The notes under the pieces: model-generated
The model's input: only the letters and a program-made list of their open reading frames with translations
Told to the model about the DNA's origin: nothing
Database searches by the model: none
Shown here: positions 11,573-22,114 of the stretch, one piece after another
Layout: each line of letters starts with the position of its first letter
Numbering within the stretch: position 1 is the stretch's first letter
Position numbers and translations under genes: made by a program
Origin: Chaetoceros tenuissimus
Lineage: Eukaryota > Bacillariophyta > Thalassiosirophyceae > Chaetocerotales > Chaetocerotaceae
Assembly: GCA_021927905.1 (NCBI GenBank)
Contig: BLLK01000020.1
Coordinates: 2,232,001-2,296,000 of the forward strand
Length of the DNA stretch: 64,000 nucleotides
Direction: 5' to 3'

Positions 11573-12891
11573 TCATATGCTTAGATTTTGCTCTAAAAGC
11601 GGATAAGAGCCCTTATCGTTGAACAAACATGTAACATCCCAAACTTGTTGTCTTTTATTCCATTGCAGACTTTGTATAGAACATGATCTACTGTGGGCAT
11701 TCTTGTTCTTGTCACGAATAACAAATCTGATCTTTTCGATTATGGCATCACTAAAGTCTTTGTCTCCAAATGTTTCAGCGAATTTACCTAGTTCATTTGC
11801 AGACAACTTGAGAGTGATTTCCTCAACGTTATGCCACCCCTTGGTGAGAGTCATGTCTCTATCAAAGTATGGACCCTGCTGCCATGTCAAATTCACAAAT
11901 GATGACTTTGGAGCAATGATTGTTTCATCAATAGAAAATCTACCTACGGGTATATCCATTATTTCTCCTCCATTGTAGCTTTGTACAAGCCATGCTTCCC
12001 CATACTCTGTCAACCGCCATCCAATGATCATGCAGTAATGGTGTTTCTTTATTCTCGACGGAACAATTGATTTACTATGTTCAGTTGCAAACGAAGTTGT
12101 GGGTATAAATGAATGCGAGACAACTGGTCCATTTTCAATAATTTCTAGCTTGATATCATGAACTTTAGAACCTGAAATTGTTTTGAATCCTCCATGTTTC
12201 TTGAATACATCCATGACGGATATACCCCTACACGATTCTACATTTTCCCAGCTATATACGAGAGATGGTCTTTTACCATGTGCTATTGCTCCACGCGCAT
12301 TTATACATTGATATGCTACAAGCGGAGCAAGGACTTTACCCGAAGTCAGTTTTTCTGGTGGAAGAGGGCGAACATAGCCATCTAAATGCGACCACTTTTG
12401 CCGTGTGTTAAATTGAATAACAGACTCCGCTTTGTTTTCTTGTGAGGTTTGTAACTTTGATTGCTTCTTTCGTCGTCCAAGTCTCTTTTTTGAAGATTTC
12501 ATCTGCATTTGTTCACAACACTTTGCACAAAATGCTTTCATATCAACATGAATATTTTCTGCATCTATATTATCCATGAAATTACTAGGGTGTGCCTGAT
12601 TCAAGAGTTTGTTGATCGCTTTGATTCTCTCCTCTTCATTTGACAAATCTGAATATGTGATGCTCGGTGAAACAAGCTGAAGTAGACGAAGCAAATTCTC
12701 TGCGAAGATAGATATGATTGAGAATCTTGACATATACATTTATGGGATAGTATAATATTGTCACACGCACCTTGTGTATGTTCTTTTAGCAATATTCTCC
12801 TTTGAATTTCTTCAAGAAACATAGAGATCTTGATCACAGAAGTACCATTGTCGGTCTCTGCACTTGAAGAAGAACTAATTCCATACACCAT
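11573..12891 (-). CDS. Papain-like (C1A) fold protein, probably non-catalytic
   Basis: Exons 12891-12771 and 12699-11573 (intron 71 bp) give 415 residues. Residues about 220-245 read DIKLEIIENGPVVSHSFIP, matching the cathepsin stretch before the active-site His. HHYCMIIGW (about 260-268) and WLVQSYNGG (about 277-285) match the regions around the catalytic His and Asn. The usual CGSCWAF segment around the nucleophile is not recognisable; the nearest cysteines lie in VAYQCINARG and VESCRG. A Lys/Arg-rich segment precedes the domain. I infer a pseudo-peptidase or a strongly diverged peptidase. It has no signal peptide and is divergent from the gene at 13522. Confidence 0.72.
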
Positions 12892-13521
12892 TTGTCGCAC
12901 CAAAACTTAAATATATTGTGAGTATAAACCTTTCTGTTTTATTTGAATTTGTAAGGTTTGATCTTCATCTGAATCATTGAATCTACTGGTAGAATCAACC
13001 TGTTTTTCATTTCAGCATCCACAGAGGGCACTGGCATCCTTTTCCAAAGAAGGCAATCGCCAAAAAAGGAAGAAATATGCTTCCATCCGGTCGATGGACA
13101 GACGACAGATTTTAATAAAGTAGTCTGCATGAAGTATTCACTCCATCAAGCCTTTTGCTGTATGCAATCTTTATCAGGATAGAATGTCACTTTTTGGCTT
13201 TCTGAAAGGAAGCAGCAAGAGAATCGGGAAGGAAGAATGGGAATTCGAACGACAATAATCGAAACTCTTCCTAGAGCCCTTACATACAAGGGAATACGTT
13301 TCTGTCGTTGAGAACATTTGTTTCGGAAAAAGATCTTAGTCATACCAGTTTTTGTACCTACAGACTTGACCTGGAGAACCCCTTATACATGAACTGCATG
13401 CATTGTGGTCTTCATATTCTCAAACATTTTTCCCGAAGAGGAATGAATCTATCGGACTTTGCTGGTTCGGAAGTCTCATATTTTTCAAGTAGTAGCAAAA
13501 CAATCCACAACAAGTACAAAC
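12892..13521. other. Divergent intergenic region
   Basis: Lies between two genes transcribed away from each other. Short open frames on both strands have no recognisable features. Both promoters must be here; no motif stands out. Confidence 0.45.
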
Positions 13522-14340
13522 ATGAATTTCGAGAGATTACACGCAATAGAAAATCACCAGGTCTACAATCCGTTTCTTGCAAAGTCACGAATTCAGCAGG
13601 AGAAATCTGATGACTTTCAACCATGGAGCAAATCTGACTCTTCTTCTTCATTAACTCGAGGAAGCAAGATTGGTAAAAAGTCCAGCCTGTCGAATTTATC
13701 TGTCGGATCTTCTGATTCGTATGATAATACACTGAATGAAGCAATCAATGTGATTGATCAAGCGAGATTCCAGCGCAACCGTTCTGCTGTCAGAACTGGT
13801 CGTAAACTTCTTCTCGACGATACACTTCACATACGTGCAGATACGAAAGATACACAGTCCTCTGATAATAACTTCTCTCGCTTCAGCAACAACCTTGCCC
13901 TATTTGACTCTCTACCAAAGCAGTCTTTACCTTCAAGAAAGAAGAAATCAAGAAGCAACGAGAAAAGAGTTGCTGAAATATCGCAAATAATGAAGGAACT
14001 CAAGGTGTGCCAGGGCAACATCTCGAAGTACACTGGAAGTTCTGAAGAATCCTCCGCAAAAACTTCGGAGACAAGTGCTATGGACCGAAGGGTAGCCAAC
14101 ATGAAGTCCATGGAAGAGCTTTTCAAAACATGTGACGATCTATTGGAAACATTTGTCAAGAGGAGCGAAGATTCATTTGCTAGTAGGTGTTCAAAGAATT
14201 ACAGATCCACACCAAATCTAAAGACAATGAGAAGAAGCTCACGAAGCTCATTTGCCGTTGCTTGTACAGGTTCCCTGGCTCGTAGAAGGCGGTCATCAGT
14301 TAGATTTGATTTGACTCAAAATGAAGTGTTCGACATATGA
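13522..14340 (+). CDS. Hypothetical Ser/Arg/Lys-rich protein
   Basis: One exon, 272 residues from the ATG at 13522 (MNFERLHAIENHQ); a longer in-frame opening begins at 13459 without a good ATG. The protein is basic and serine-rich, probably largely disordered, with a predicted helical segment around KSMEELFKTCDDLLETFVKRSED. The C-terminus, RRRRSSVRFDLTQNEVFDI, is the most distinctive part; clustered basic residues followed by Ser suggest a kinase site, and SVRF weakly resembles a PP1-docking motif. I recognise no domain. Function unknown. Confidence 0.65.
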   Translation: MNFERLHAIENHQVYNPFLAKSRIQQEKSDDFQPWSKSDSSSSLTRGSKIGKKSSLSNLSVGSSDSYDNTLNEAINVIDQARFQRNRSAVRTGRKLLLDDTLHIRADTKDTQSSDNNFSRFSNNLALFDSLPKQSLPSRKKKSRSNEKRVAEISQIMKELKVCQGNISKYTGSSEESSAKTSETSAMDRRVANMKSMEELFKTCDDLLETFVKRSEDSFASRCSKNYRSTPNLKTMRRSSRSSFAVACTGSLARRRRSSVRFDLTQNEVFDI

Positions 14341-15521
14341 AAAAAATTCGCTACCTGAAAGCAACGACTTCTACTGTACATATTCTAGATAATAAAGTCA
14401 ATAGCTAACTTTAAAATAACCACTTAGAAGAAATAACGTATTCAGTACTTATTATTAAAATCCAATTTTGGTAGATTCTAAGAATCAATCACCATTAGCT
14501 GCTCAATCTCAGTGGTGAAATTTAGAAAAGATGCTGTTTTCCCGAAAAAGAGGAACATGGAGGTGTCGCATCGCAAGAGCTCATGTTTCCAAAAGTATCA
14601 TTCGAAATCCAAAAGTATCATTCGAAATCCAAAAGTATCATTCGAATAAGGGTTCTTTTGCCACGTTTCCCGCCATATGAAAAATGACAAAATGCTCAAA
14701 TTCATGACCAGATGGCTACGATGTCTGCCTAACACAATCTTGTGAACTTGACTCGACTAGACTACTCGACTCTGTTGTAGATAGTAACTTAAGCTAGCCT
14801 TACTAGCAGCTGTAAATGGATATGAATTTTAAAACTACCTTCCTCGAGTCGTTTGAAATTTAGACATCATTACTTCTTCAATTATCTCGAAACGATGGAT
14901 CTTAAACGGACAAAACGAACAACACTGCGGATGGGCTCAATAAATAGAACAAAGATAGAACCGGTGTACGAGCGAAGATAGAGGGATATCCTTTCTCTTT
15001 TCTCTCCCTGAGTTCAAGTTTATGGTTAGTACCATGCACCAACCTAACCCGATTTTTTCGGTCTATTTTCTAGATTTAGCTTACCAATCATTACTAAGGT
15101 GTATTTCCACCGTTGGATAATGAAAACAGTCATTGATGATGACACTATACACTATGTACTTTGTGGCAATCCAATTATTTTATTTCTTCCTTGCTTTCCT
15201 ATTGATTGTTAGAATGAATTTGTGACCATGAATGAATTCAACGTATGCGATATCATTACAAGTCATCTTCCACCGGTGCTTTTTGAAAACCACAGAGTTG
15301 TAAAGAAACTAATTGGACCACTAGAAGCCAACAAAACTCAATTTTGTAGTTAGCAAGTAGTGCTCAATATTCCAGATCTGGAGAAACATAATGTACTTTT
15401 CTGGAGTAATTGTTCATGATGCCATCTAATGTCCATACAAGTATTGAAATTTCATGAATTAGAAATGGTGACTTATTAGTTCAACTTTATCCAAACAAGT
15501 CCTTTGATTTCAGCTACAAAA
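14341..15521. other. Intergenic, no gene seen
   Basis: About 1.2 kb between the Ser-rich gene and the 3' end of Rpt3. It holds one short tandem repeat (14588-14647); otherwise only short unsupported frames. Confidence 0.5.
14588..14647. repeat. Three tandem copies of a 20-bp unit
   Basis: The unit TCCAAAAGTATCATTCGAAA is repeated three times head to tail, with the last copy differing only in its final base. It lies in non-coding DNA downstream of the Ser-rich gene. Its near-identity indicates recent slippage or duplication. Confidence 0.9.
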
Positions 15522-16949
15522 TTAGATACTGTAGAATAAAAGCTCCTTCTCTCTGTTGCTAACAACCTTTTTGTATGCCGAGTCAAAATCTTTTGGAAGA
15601 ACAACATATCTATTCTCTCTAACAGCTTGCAAACCAGCTTCTGCGCAGATGGCACTTACATCTGCACAACTTATCTTTTCACTTCTATTGACATAGTCTT
15701 CTAAATCTAGTTCATCTCCAAGATTCATTTTACTTGTGGCAGCTTGGAATACCATTCTCTTTTGTCTCCTATCCGGTTGTGGAAATTCAATTTTACGATC
15801 CAAACGTCCAGGACGCAAGAGCGCTGGGTCAAGTGTATCTGCTCTATTTGTCGCCATGATACACTTGACATTGGTAGTCTGATCAAAACCATCCATTTGA
15901 TTCAACAATTCCAAAAGGATACGCTGTACTTCACGATCAGCACCAGTCTGTGCATCGAAACGTTTTGTTGCAATAGCGTCAACTTCGTCAATAAATACGA
16001 TACATGGGGAATTTTCTTTTGCAAGTCTGAAAACATCACGAACCATACGCGGTCCTTCTCCCAAGTATTTTTGTACGAATTCAGATCCAACCATGGAGAT
16101 GAAAGTAGCGTTAGTACTGTTTGCTACAGCCTTTGCCATCATTGTTTTACCAGTTCCTAGGAATGAGTAAAGTATGAGTGACTTTGTCCATAAAGTTAAA
16201 ATGAAAATGCGGCAAATAAAAAAGACATACCTGGAGGACCATAGAGCAAGACTCCTCGTGGAGGATCAATACCAATTTGAGTATACAAATGATGTTGAAT
16301 CAAAGGTAGTTCAATAGCCTCTCTAACCTCTTGCTTTTGCATATCCATACCTCCAATATCTTTGTAGGAAACATTTGGCTTTTCAGTCATTAGCTTGACT
16401 GTAGAATCAGACTCTGGAGGCAAAATATCAACGACAGAGTGCGAATGTCTATGAAGTGCGATACTGGTGTTAGGCTTCAAAAGCTCTCTATCCAAGGTAC
16501 TCAAGATACGAACGTAATAGTTCGATCCAGCAGTTGATGAAACAATACCGTAGTTAGCATCAATCATTTCATTAAATTGACCAATTACGAGTGGAACAGA
16601 TTGGATGCGTCTAATTTCTTCCTTGGCACGTAGTAGCTCACGTTGTAAATGGCGCATTTCGTCTTTGAGATATTCTTCTTGCAATTCAACGAATTCGAGC
16701 TGTTTCTCGAGAGCTTTGACGTCTTTGTAGAGGTTAGCTTCCACTGGTTCTGAAGACGTTGTAGTGTCCAAAGGCTTGATGTCACTGCTGACCTCCATCT
16801 AAGTCAGAGGGAAACGAAGAATCGTTAGTGAGAGATCTTCTAGATACTTGATGCTTGTACTAGATTGACAAGATTTCAAGATGATGTGTTTACAAGTAGC
16901 TCACCTTTGTTGGGCCTGATGAAACAGGCATCACTGCTGCTGTCGCCAT
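15522..16949 (-). CDS. PSMC4: 26S proteasome AAA-ATPase regulatory subunit Rpt3
   Basis: Three exons (16949-16905, 16798-16231, 16156-15522; introns 106 and 74 bp) give 415 residues, the usual length of Rpt3. The N-terminal coiled coil, the OB region ([19 protein letters not shown]) and [15 protein letters not shown] match this subunit specifically. Walker A is GPPGTGKT, rebuilt across intron 2; Walker B is [26 protein letters not shown] and [19 protein letters not shown] are the Rpt3-typical downstream motifs. It is one of six ATPases that unfold substrates at the base of the 19S particle. The C-terminus reads ELLFYSI, where the family normally ends in the HbYX tail FYK; this is either a real change or a missed terminal splice. 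Confidence 0.96.
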
Positions 16950-17414
16950 ATTTTTGTTTAGTTCAGTAAATATCTAAATGTTTCTTTCTGAAACTATGTA
17001 GTGCTGCTTTATTCTTTACAATATTTCAATACACATTGACTACATTGTACCTATTACGGTACGAGTTGCAGTGTCGCTAATCAAAAGCAAAAGAAACAAA
17101 ACGAAGCCAACAGAAGAATTCTTATAACCTATTAGTTTGTGTAACTATTGGACACAAAATATTAAAAAGATCATTTGAGCACCCTTAAATTTGATAGGGG
17201 ATCGTCATTGTCGATCGTTGATGGACGGCGATGATGGATGAGATGAAATCTAACAAATTATCGGGGGCATCAGCCATGTTAACTCTTTGCTTGTACTACA
17301 GCCAGCAATACCTACAATTCCCAGAGTGAAACAGTTCTGCTCTAAGTACCTAAAACAATACTGTAGCAGAACTACGCAAACTGCAAACTACAAATTTACG
17401 CCCAACAAAAGAAT
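16950..17414. other. Divergent promoter region, Rpt3 / PIN gene
   Basis: About 465 bp between divergent start codons. No further gene is seen. Confidence 0.5.
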
Positions 17415-18527
17415 ATGTCTTCAAAACAAACAGCTCAAGAAGACGACGACGATCTTGCCTCATTCTTTGCTGAAATTGATAATCTAAAGATTACTGATGA
17501 TTCAGATGAGGATGAAGGGGATGTCCAAGACTCCAAGAATAAGCATACTGTAGTTGTTGCAAAAGCTGAACTTCAATCATGTCAGAAACAAGAGAACGAT
17601 ACGACTACTTTGGAAAAGAAACAGTATAATAAAGATGATGAGCCAGGAGAGAATTCAGAGAAATGTAATGATTTCATGAACACAAAGTCAACAATCAAGA
17701 AGGAGAAACAACAGCTCATCCAAAGAGCATCTTCCACTCAACAAAAATGGAGAGAATTTCATGATTCAAAAACAGAAAATGGATCCGACATCACTGATCG
17801 AAAACCAATTTCAATGAGTCTGACCAAGAAAGATGTTAAGAAAGCGAAACGGAAGAAAAAGAAAAATATATTCCAAAGTCAAGACAAGATTGATGATGCG
17901 GTTGCTTCTACTGATACTGTGCAATCTACACTGCCAAAAGAGTTACGCACACCAAGTTGGTGTCTTGTTTTAGATACATGTTCGTTATTGGATAATAGAT
18001 CATATGATGCTCTGCAAGATTTATACGATATTGCTACAGCAGTGGCGTCACAAGCAATAATACAAGGAAAAGAACCAATACAAATTGTAGTTCCTTACAT
18101 GGTATGGAATGAGTTAGATTATAGAATGAAGTCATCATCTTTGGGAGAAGATGATAAATATCAAGCGAGGCGAGCCGTCAGATTACTAAATGATTTTGCA
18201 TCCACAGTCAACAGTGACGGCTTTCAATATTTTCATTCTCAGACAAGATCAGAGATGGAGCAATCATCCAAAGAAAGAGACAAAAGCATCACTATAACGA
18301 ACGATGAATATATTTTGTTATGCGCGACACAAAAGAAACAACAAGAATGTAGCACATCCAATACTGTCATGTCTGCGTTTCACCCAAACATTGTATTACT
18401 TACTTTAGATAATGTTCTGATTGGCAAAGCATCATCTGAACAAATAAAAGCCATGGATCCAGTTGAGTTCAAAGCTTTTTACAGGAAAAGGGAACGGTCC
18501 TTGAGAGAACGGTTTTCACGTGCATAA
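17415..18527 (+). CDS. PIN-domain ribonuclease (SWT1/SMG6-like)
   Basis: One exon, 370 residues. The first 170 are acidic then Lys-rich and disordered, with a basic KKAKRKKKKN patch that may be a nuclear signal. The PIN domain starts near residue 183 with WCLVLDTCSLLD (first catalytic Asp), followed by VPYMVWNELD (conserved Glu), NDEYILLCA (third acidic site) and IVLLTLDNVLIGKA (fourth Asp). All four acidic positions of the Mg-dependent nuclease are therefore present. The arrangement fits the PIN domains of SWT1 or SMG6-type RNA quality-control nucleases. Which of these is orthologous cannot be told by eye. Confidence 0.85.
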   Translation: MSSKQTAQEDDDDLASFFAEIDNLKITDDSDEDEGDVQDSKNKHTVVVAKAELQSCQKQENDTTTLEKKQYNKDDEPGENSEKCNDFMNTKSTIKKEKQQLIQRASSTQQKWREFHDSKTENGSDITDRKPISMSLTKKDVKKAKRKKKKNIFQSQDKIDDAVASTDTVQSTLPKELRTPSWCLVLDTCSLLDNRSYDALQDLYDIATAVASQAIIQGKEPIQIVVPYMVWNELDYRMKSSSLGEDDKYQARRAVRLLNDFASTVNSDGFQYFHSQTRSEMEQSSKERDKSITITNDEYILLCATQKKQQECSTSNTVMSAFHPNIVLLTLDNVLIGKASSEQIKAMDPVEFKAFYRKRERSLRERFSRA

Positions 18528-19439
18528 AATGTGAACTAGATGGATTTTTATAATAATTTTAGGAATGATTTTTTTTGGCATTGTACAAAAGAAGTGAGCA
18601 CTAAGTAGAAGCTGTAGCCATGGAAGAATATACAAATTACAAAAAACGCTTTCGCTCGATACCATTCTAATAATTTCAAAACCACGATAGCTTCATCATT
18701 TATACTTTTCTGTTTTCTTTTCGTTTTTACTGTTTGCAAATTATCATACTTACGTCATATTCAAATAAATTCAAAACAATAGCAGTTGGAGATTTATCTT
18801 TCGGTTGAAATTTTGAAATAATGAGCTGGACAGGTCATCATAGGCTATTTGTAGATTCAAAAATGTCACTTTTTGTTGCGCGCTCAGCGAGTCTTGTCTG
18901 CCTCTGAATAATTTGTTTTTTGTCTCTTTTCTACAATACCTTTCCTCATTCTTTGCTTTCCAATTTGTAGAGCCAGAGCCAAGACAGTAGTCCAAAAAAT
19001 CAATAACATCTACATACACGACAAGGAATATATATATATGTATTTGTATTCATATTTTTAGTTTATTTCATTGATGAATATATCAAGGAAGTCAAGCATC
19101 GACAAAGGTAAGTCACTTTTGGCGGTCGTTTTTGTGTTTTTGAGTCAGGTCTGAGGAGTGTCAATGGTTCAAACACTGTGTCAATGAGGTCAAATCCCAC
19201 AATCTACTCTTATAAACGAACAACAAGACCAATTTTTCCAATTTTGGAAGCAACTTTTCTTCTCTCTGCTACACAGTGCTTCATGTGTTAGCTCATATTA
19301 TGTACCACAATTGAACACAAAGTGATTCACTGTTGAATTCTTCGTGTTCCCCTTTTTCATTTACACTGCTGCTACTTGCATTATATATTACTGCTGAGCT
19401 TGTTTCATTGCCTCTACGCCTCCATTTACTTTTTGCAAA
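18528..19439. other. Intergenic, no gene seen
   Basis: AT-rich DNA with a TATATATA tract near 19029-19038 and a pyrimidine-rich stretch before the next start. Short open frames, for example 18771-19019 on the reverse strand, are unsupported. Confidence 0.5.
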
Positions 19440-20618
19440 ATGAAATCTCACAAAAAGAGTTCAAACAAAAAATCTACAGTTATTATTTTTGATTGGGACG
19501 ATACCATCTGCCCCTCTACCTTTGTTGAGCAGATGAAGGTGAATCACTTCAATGATTTGCCACAACATTACCAAAACCTCATGAATGAAATAGGGCGAAC
19601 TGCTGAAAAGTGTCTTGCCGCTGCTGCTAAACACGGTCAAGTGATTCTTATCACCAATTCTGATGAGGGTTGGGTGCACTACTCTTGCGAAAAGTATATC
19701 CCGAATCTACTTCCTCATTTGGACAAGTACAGAATAGTTAGTGCTAGAACGGAATATGAATCCTTTTACCCCGGTGCACCTCTCTGCTGGAAAGCTGCCG
19801 CCTTTGCTCATGAGGTGAATGAGACCTTTTGCCAACTAGAGGAGATGCGGGAGAACGCTAATAGGTTGCACTCCAACGATTGGATGGACGTTGATGCTAT
19901 GAACGTGCAAATGAGTCCTACTGCTAGTCCTAGAAATCTTTCTTCTTTCAGCTCATCATCTCCTAGATCTCCATCAGCTTTTGAAGCTTTGAATTCTACA
20001 GATGACTCATCTGATGACTCCAGAGATGAAAGAAAGTCTCGATTTGTGAAGGGCCAGCGAAAGAAGTCTTCAAGTAAGACAAGTAACACGCCTTCATCCA
20101 ATAGGGAAGTGATTTCCTTTGGAGATTCCATGGAAGAGCGAACCGCAGTGAAGATAGTTTCCAAGCAATTGGAAGCTGTGCCAAAGTCCGTCCTCTTTAT
20201 TTCTTCACCAAACCTCGAACAGCTTATTGGCCAGTTGACCATGTTGGAAATGCACATGAAGTACATTTGCACCCATGCATCAGCCATGGATTTAGAAATT
20301 AGTCCACAGCAAGCTGAAAAGAGTGCTTTGAACTACTTGAGAGCAAGACAGGCACAGAGAAACGCAAGAGCTCGTCAAAACTCATCGCCTACCAGTAGTC
20401 CTCGCTCTCGTCGTACAAGCCAAGACCATGTACATCATTCTCATCACCACAATATGCATATGCCGCATGGGTCTGGACATTCCCCTCATGTACGCACAGG
20501 GCATTCACCTAAGCCATTCCCTCAGCAGCCGTACTACCCCACTGCTCCAGCAAGTAATGTTGTACCAAGAATGAGACGTGCAACTGGGAGAGGATACGAT
20601 GATATGTTTTCAGTCTAG
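19440..20618 (+). CDS. HAD-superfamily protein with Ser-rich insert and His-rich tail
   Basis: One exon, 392 residues. IIFDWDDTICPS near residue 17 is HAD motif I (DxDxT), with the nucleophile and acid/base Asp both present. VILITNSDEGWV is motif II, and VISFGDSMEER (about residue 222) is a motif-IV-like acidic site. Between them lies an inserted segment of about 90 residues rich in Ser, Pro and Arg. The C-terminal 90 residues are low-complexity, with RARQAQRNARARQ and then a His-rich run (HVHHSHHHNMHMPHGSGH). The substrate is unknown; proteins of this type may be phosphatases or regulators. No signal peptide is visible. Confidence 0.78.
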   Translation: MKSHKKSSNKKSTVIIFDWDDTICPSTFVEQMKVNHFNDLPQHYQNLMNEIGRTAEKCLAAAAKHGQVILITNSDEGWVHYSCEKYIPNLLPHLDKYRIVSARTEYESFYPGAPLCWKAAAFAHEVNETFCQLEEMRENANRLHSNDWMDVDAMNVQMSPTASPRNLSSFSSSSPRSPSAFEALNSTDDSSDDSRDERKSRFVKGQRKKSSSKTSNTPSSNREVISFGDSMEERTAVKIVSKQLEAVPKSVLFISSPNLEQLIGQLTMLEMHMKYICTHASAMDLEISPQQAEKSALNYLRARQAQRNARARQNSSPTSSPRSRRTSQDHVHHSHHHNMHMPHGSGHSPHVRTGHSPKPFPQQPYYPTAPASNVVPRMRRATGRGYDDMFSV

Positions 20619-20857
20619 AGGGATTTTGTTAGACCAAAACATGGAAATATATTTCTCATTGCAGAATTCATGAGGGGAAACGTTAATTCTTGCATGATAA
20701 CATGATTTCAAAGACAACATAGTTTAGCAGCTAGCCAGACTGTACCCTGTCTTGAAATGTCAGATTCGGCTCCGAAAAGAGCTGATGCGTCCAGAATAAT
20801 TTTGTTTGTATAAACTAGTAGAGATGATATAGAGATTACTTTGTTATTATAGTTTCA

Positions 20858-21862
20858 CTAGGACATCTTAGCCCCTAACGGAGTATAGATTTCCTCGACA
20901 CTATCATCGTCTTGTTCTTCCTCAATAATTGTGATCTTTGTTCTTGCTTTGGATTCTAGTCGATTTTTAGCCTCTTCAAAGCGCTTGCTATACTCAATCG
21001 AATCAGGATTTTGTCCCATGCAAATTTTGAAGTCATTCATGGCCTCTTCAAATCGATTCACGTGCATGTAAACAGTCCCTCTTCTCCCTCTTGCTTTTGT
21101 ATACGAAGGATCAATTTCAAGAGCTCGATTGCAATCATTCAGTGCCTCCTTCATAGCACCCAGTCGGTAATGTACCAATGCTCGATTCGCAAACAGAACT
21201 GCAAGTGAATCATCAAGTTCTATCCCATTAGAGTAGCAAATGAGTGCTTTTTGAAAGTTCTTCTCTTTAAAATATTCATTTCCCTTTTCCTTCTCTCGTT
21301 TTGCCATATAACGGCGATCAATGGGATCTAAGCTTTCGAAATTGTCATTTTGCGTACTTTCAGTTGGTGCTAATTCAATATTTTTAATTGGAGGAACATT
21401 TTCTGGACTCTCTTGATTCTCATGGTTTATATTCGATTCCGAAAGCAACCTGCGAACTGGTGGCAGAATGTTCTTTCTACTTTGCAACACCTGATTCAAT
21501 TGTTCATCTTGTTCGCAGTTATCCAAGTTTAAAGAATTTACCCACTCCTCCAAACTATCTTTGGCTAAATCTGCCTCATTTTTTGATTCCAAGAAAGCAC
21601 TTCTCTGGTTCAAAATATAGTTTCTATCCTTGTCAGAAATGAGAGCAAGAATTTTATTTTCTACAACAGATTCCAAGTCACTGTATTTTCCAAATGTTCC
21701 ATTATTGAGGATGCGAAGCAACTCCACAAGAGTCGAAATGTGTTGACAACCCTCGACGTAGTCGTAGTCAAGCATAAAACTCTCCACTTTTGGTGTAACA
21801 ATCTCTTGAGTATGGACTGTTTCCAGAATTAGGTCTGTTATGGATTTAGGTTTCATTGGCAT
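20858..21862 (-). CDS. SPAG1/RPAP3-like TPR co-chaperone
   Basis: One exon, 334 residues. The N-terminal 90 residues (YDYVEGCQHISTLVELLRIL onward) resemble the helical region that precedes the TPRs in SPAG1. Residues about 185-300 form three TPR units beginning AKREKEKGNEYFKEKNFQKA, then AVLFANRALVHYRLGAMKEA and YTKARGRRGTVYMHVNRFEEA; this carries the N/K two-carboxylate-clamp residues for binding Hsp70 or Hsp90 C-termini. An acidic tail (EEEQDDDSVEE) follows. SPAG1 and relatives help pre-assemble axonemal dyneins, so this fits an alga with flagellated cells. That link is inference; a general HSP90 co-chaperone role is possible. Confidence 0.8.
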   Translation of the reverse strand: MPMKPKSITDLILETVHTQEIVTPKVESFMLDYDYVEGCQHISTLVELLRILNNGTFGKYSDLESVVENKILALISDKDRNYILNQRSAFLESKNEADLAKDSLEEWVNSLNLDNCEQDEQLNQVLQSRKNILPPVRRLLSESNINHENQESPENVPPIKNIELAPTESTQNDNFESLDPIDRRYMAKREKEKGNEYFKEKNFQKALICYSNGIELDDSLAVLFANRALVHYRLGAMKEALNDCNRALEIDPSYTKARGRRGTVYMHVNRFEEAMNDFKICMGQNPDSIEYSKRFEEAKNRLESKARTKITIIEEEQDDDSVEEIYTPLGAKMS

Positions 21863-22114
21863 TTAGTTCAGCTTATTCATTTTCTGTGGAAAAGGAAAAT
21901 TAAATTGAAACGCACCGCTTGATCACTTATTCAAATTTCGAATAGAAACAAAGATTTTTAAAAAATATTGTGGTAAAATACCGGACAGAAATAGAGACAG
22001 ACAATGTACAGACAAAGATATAATAACAGAAGTATACAAAGTTTGGAATAAGATAGCTTTAGCTCATGTAATATGTATTTTTGTAATATGCCAGTCATAT
22101 GTAAACCGCCCCCT

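Noticed and set aside
15522-15540. Terminal intron that would restore FYK in Rpt3
   Set aside because: No acceptor downstream within about 150 bp gives a Lys codon followed by a stop, so I left the plain reading and flagged the tail.
18771-19019. 82-codon reverse open frame
   Set aside because: No start context, no motif and no neighbouring exon; likely chance.
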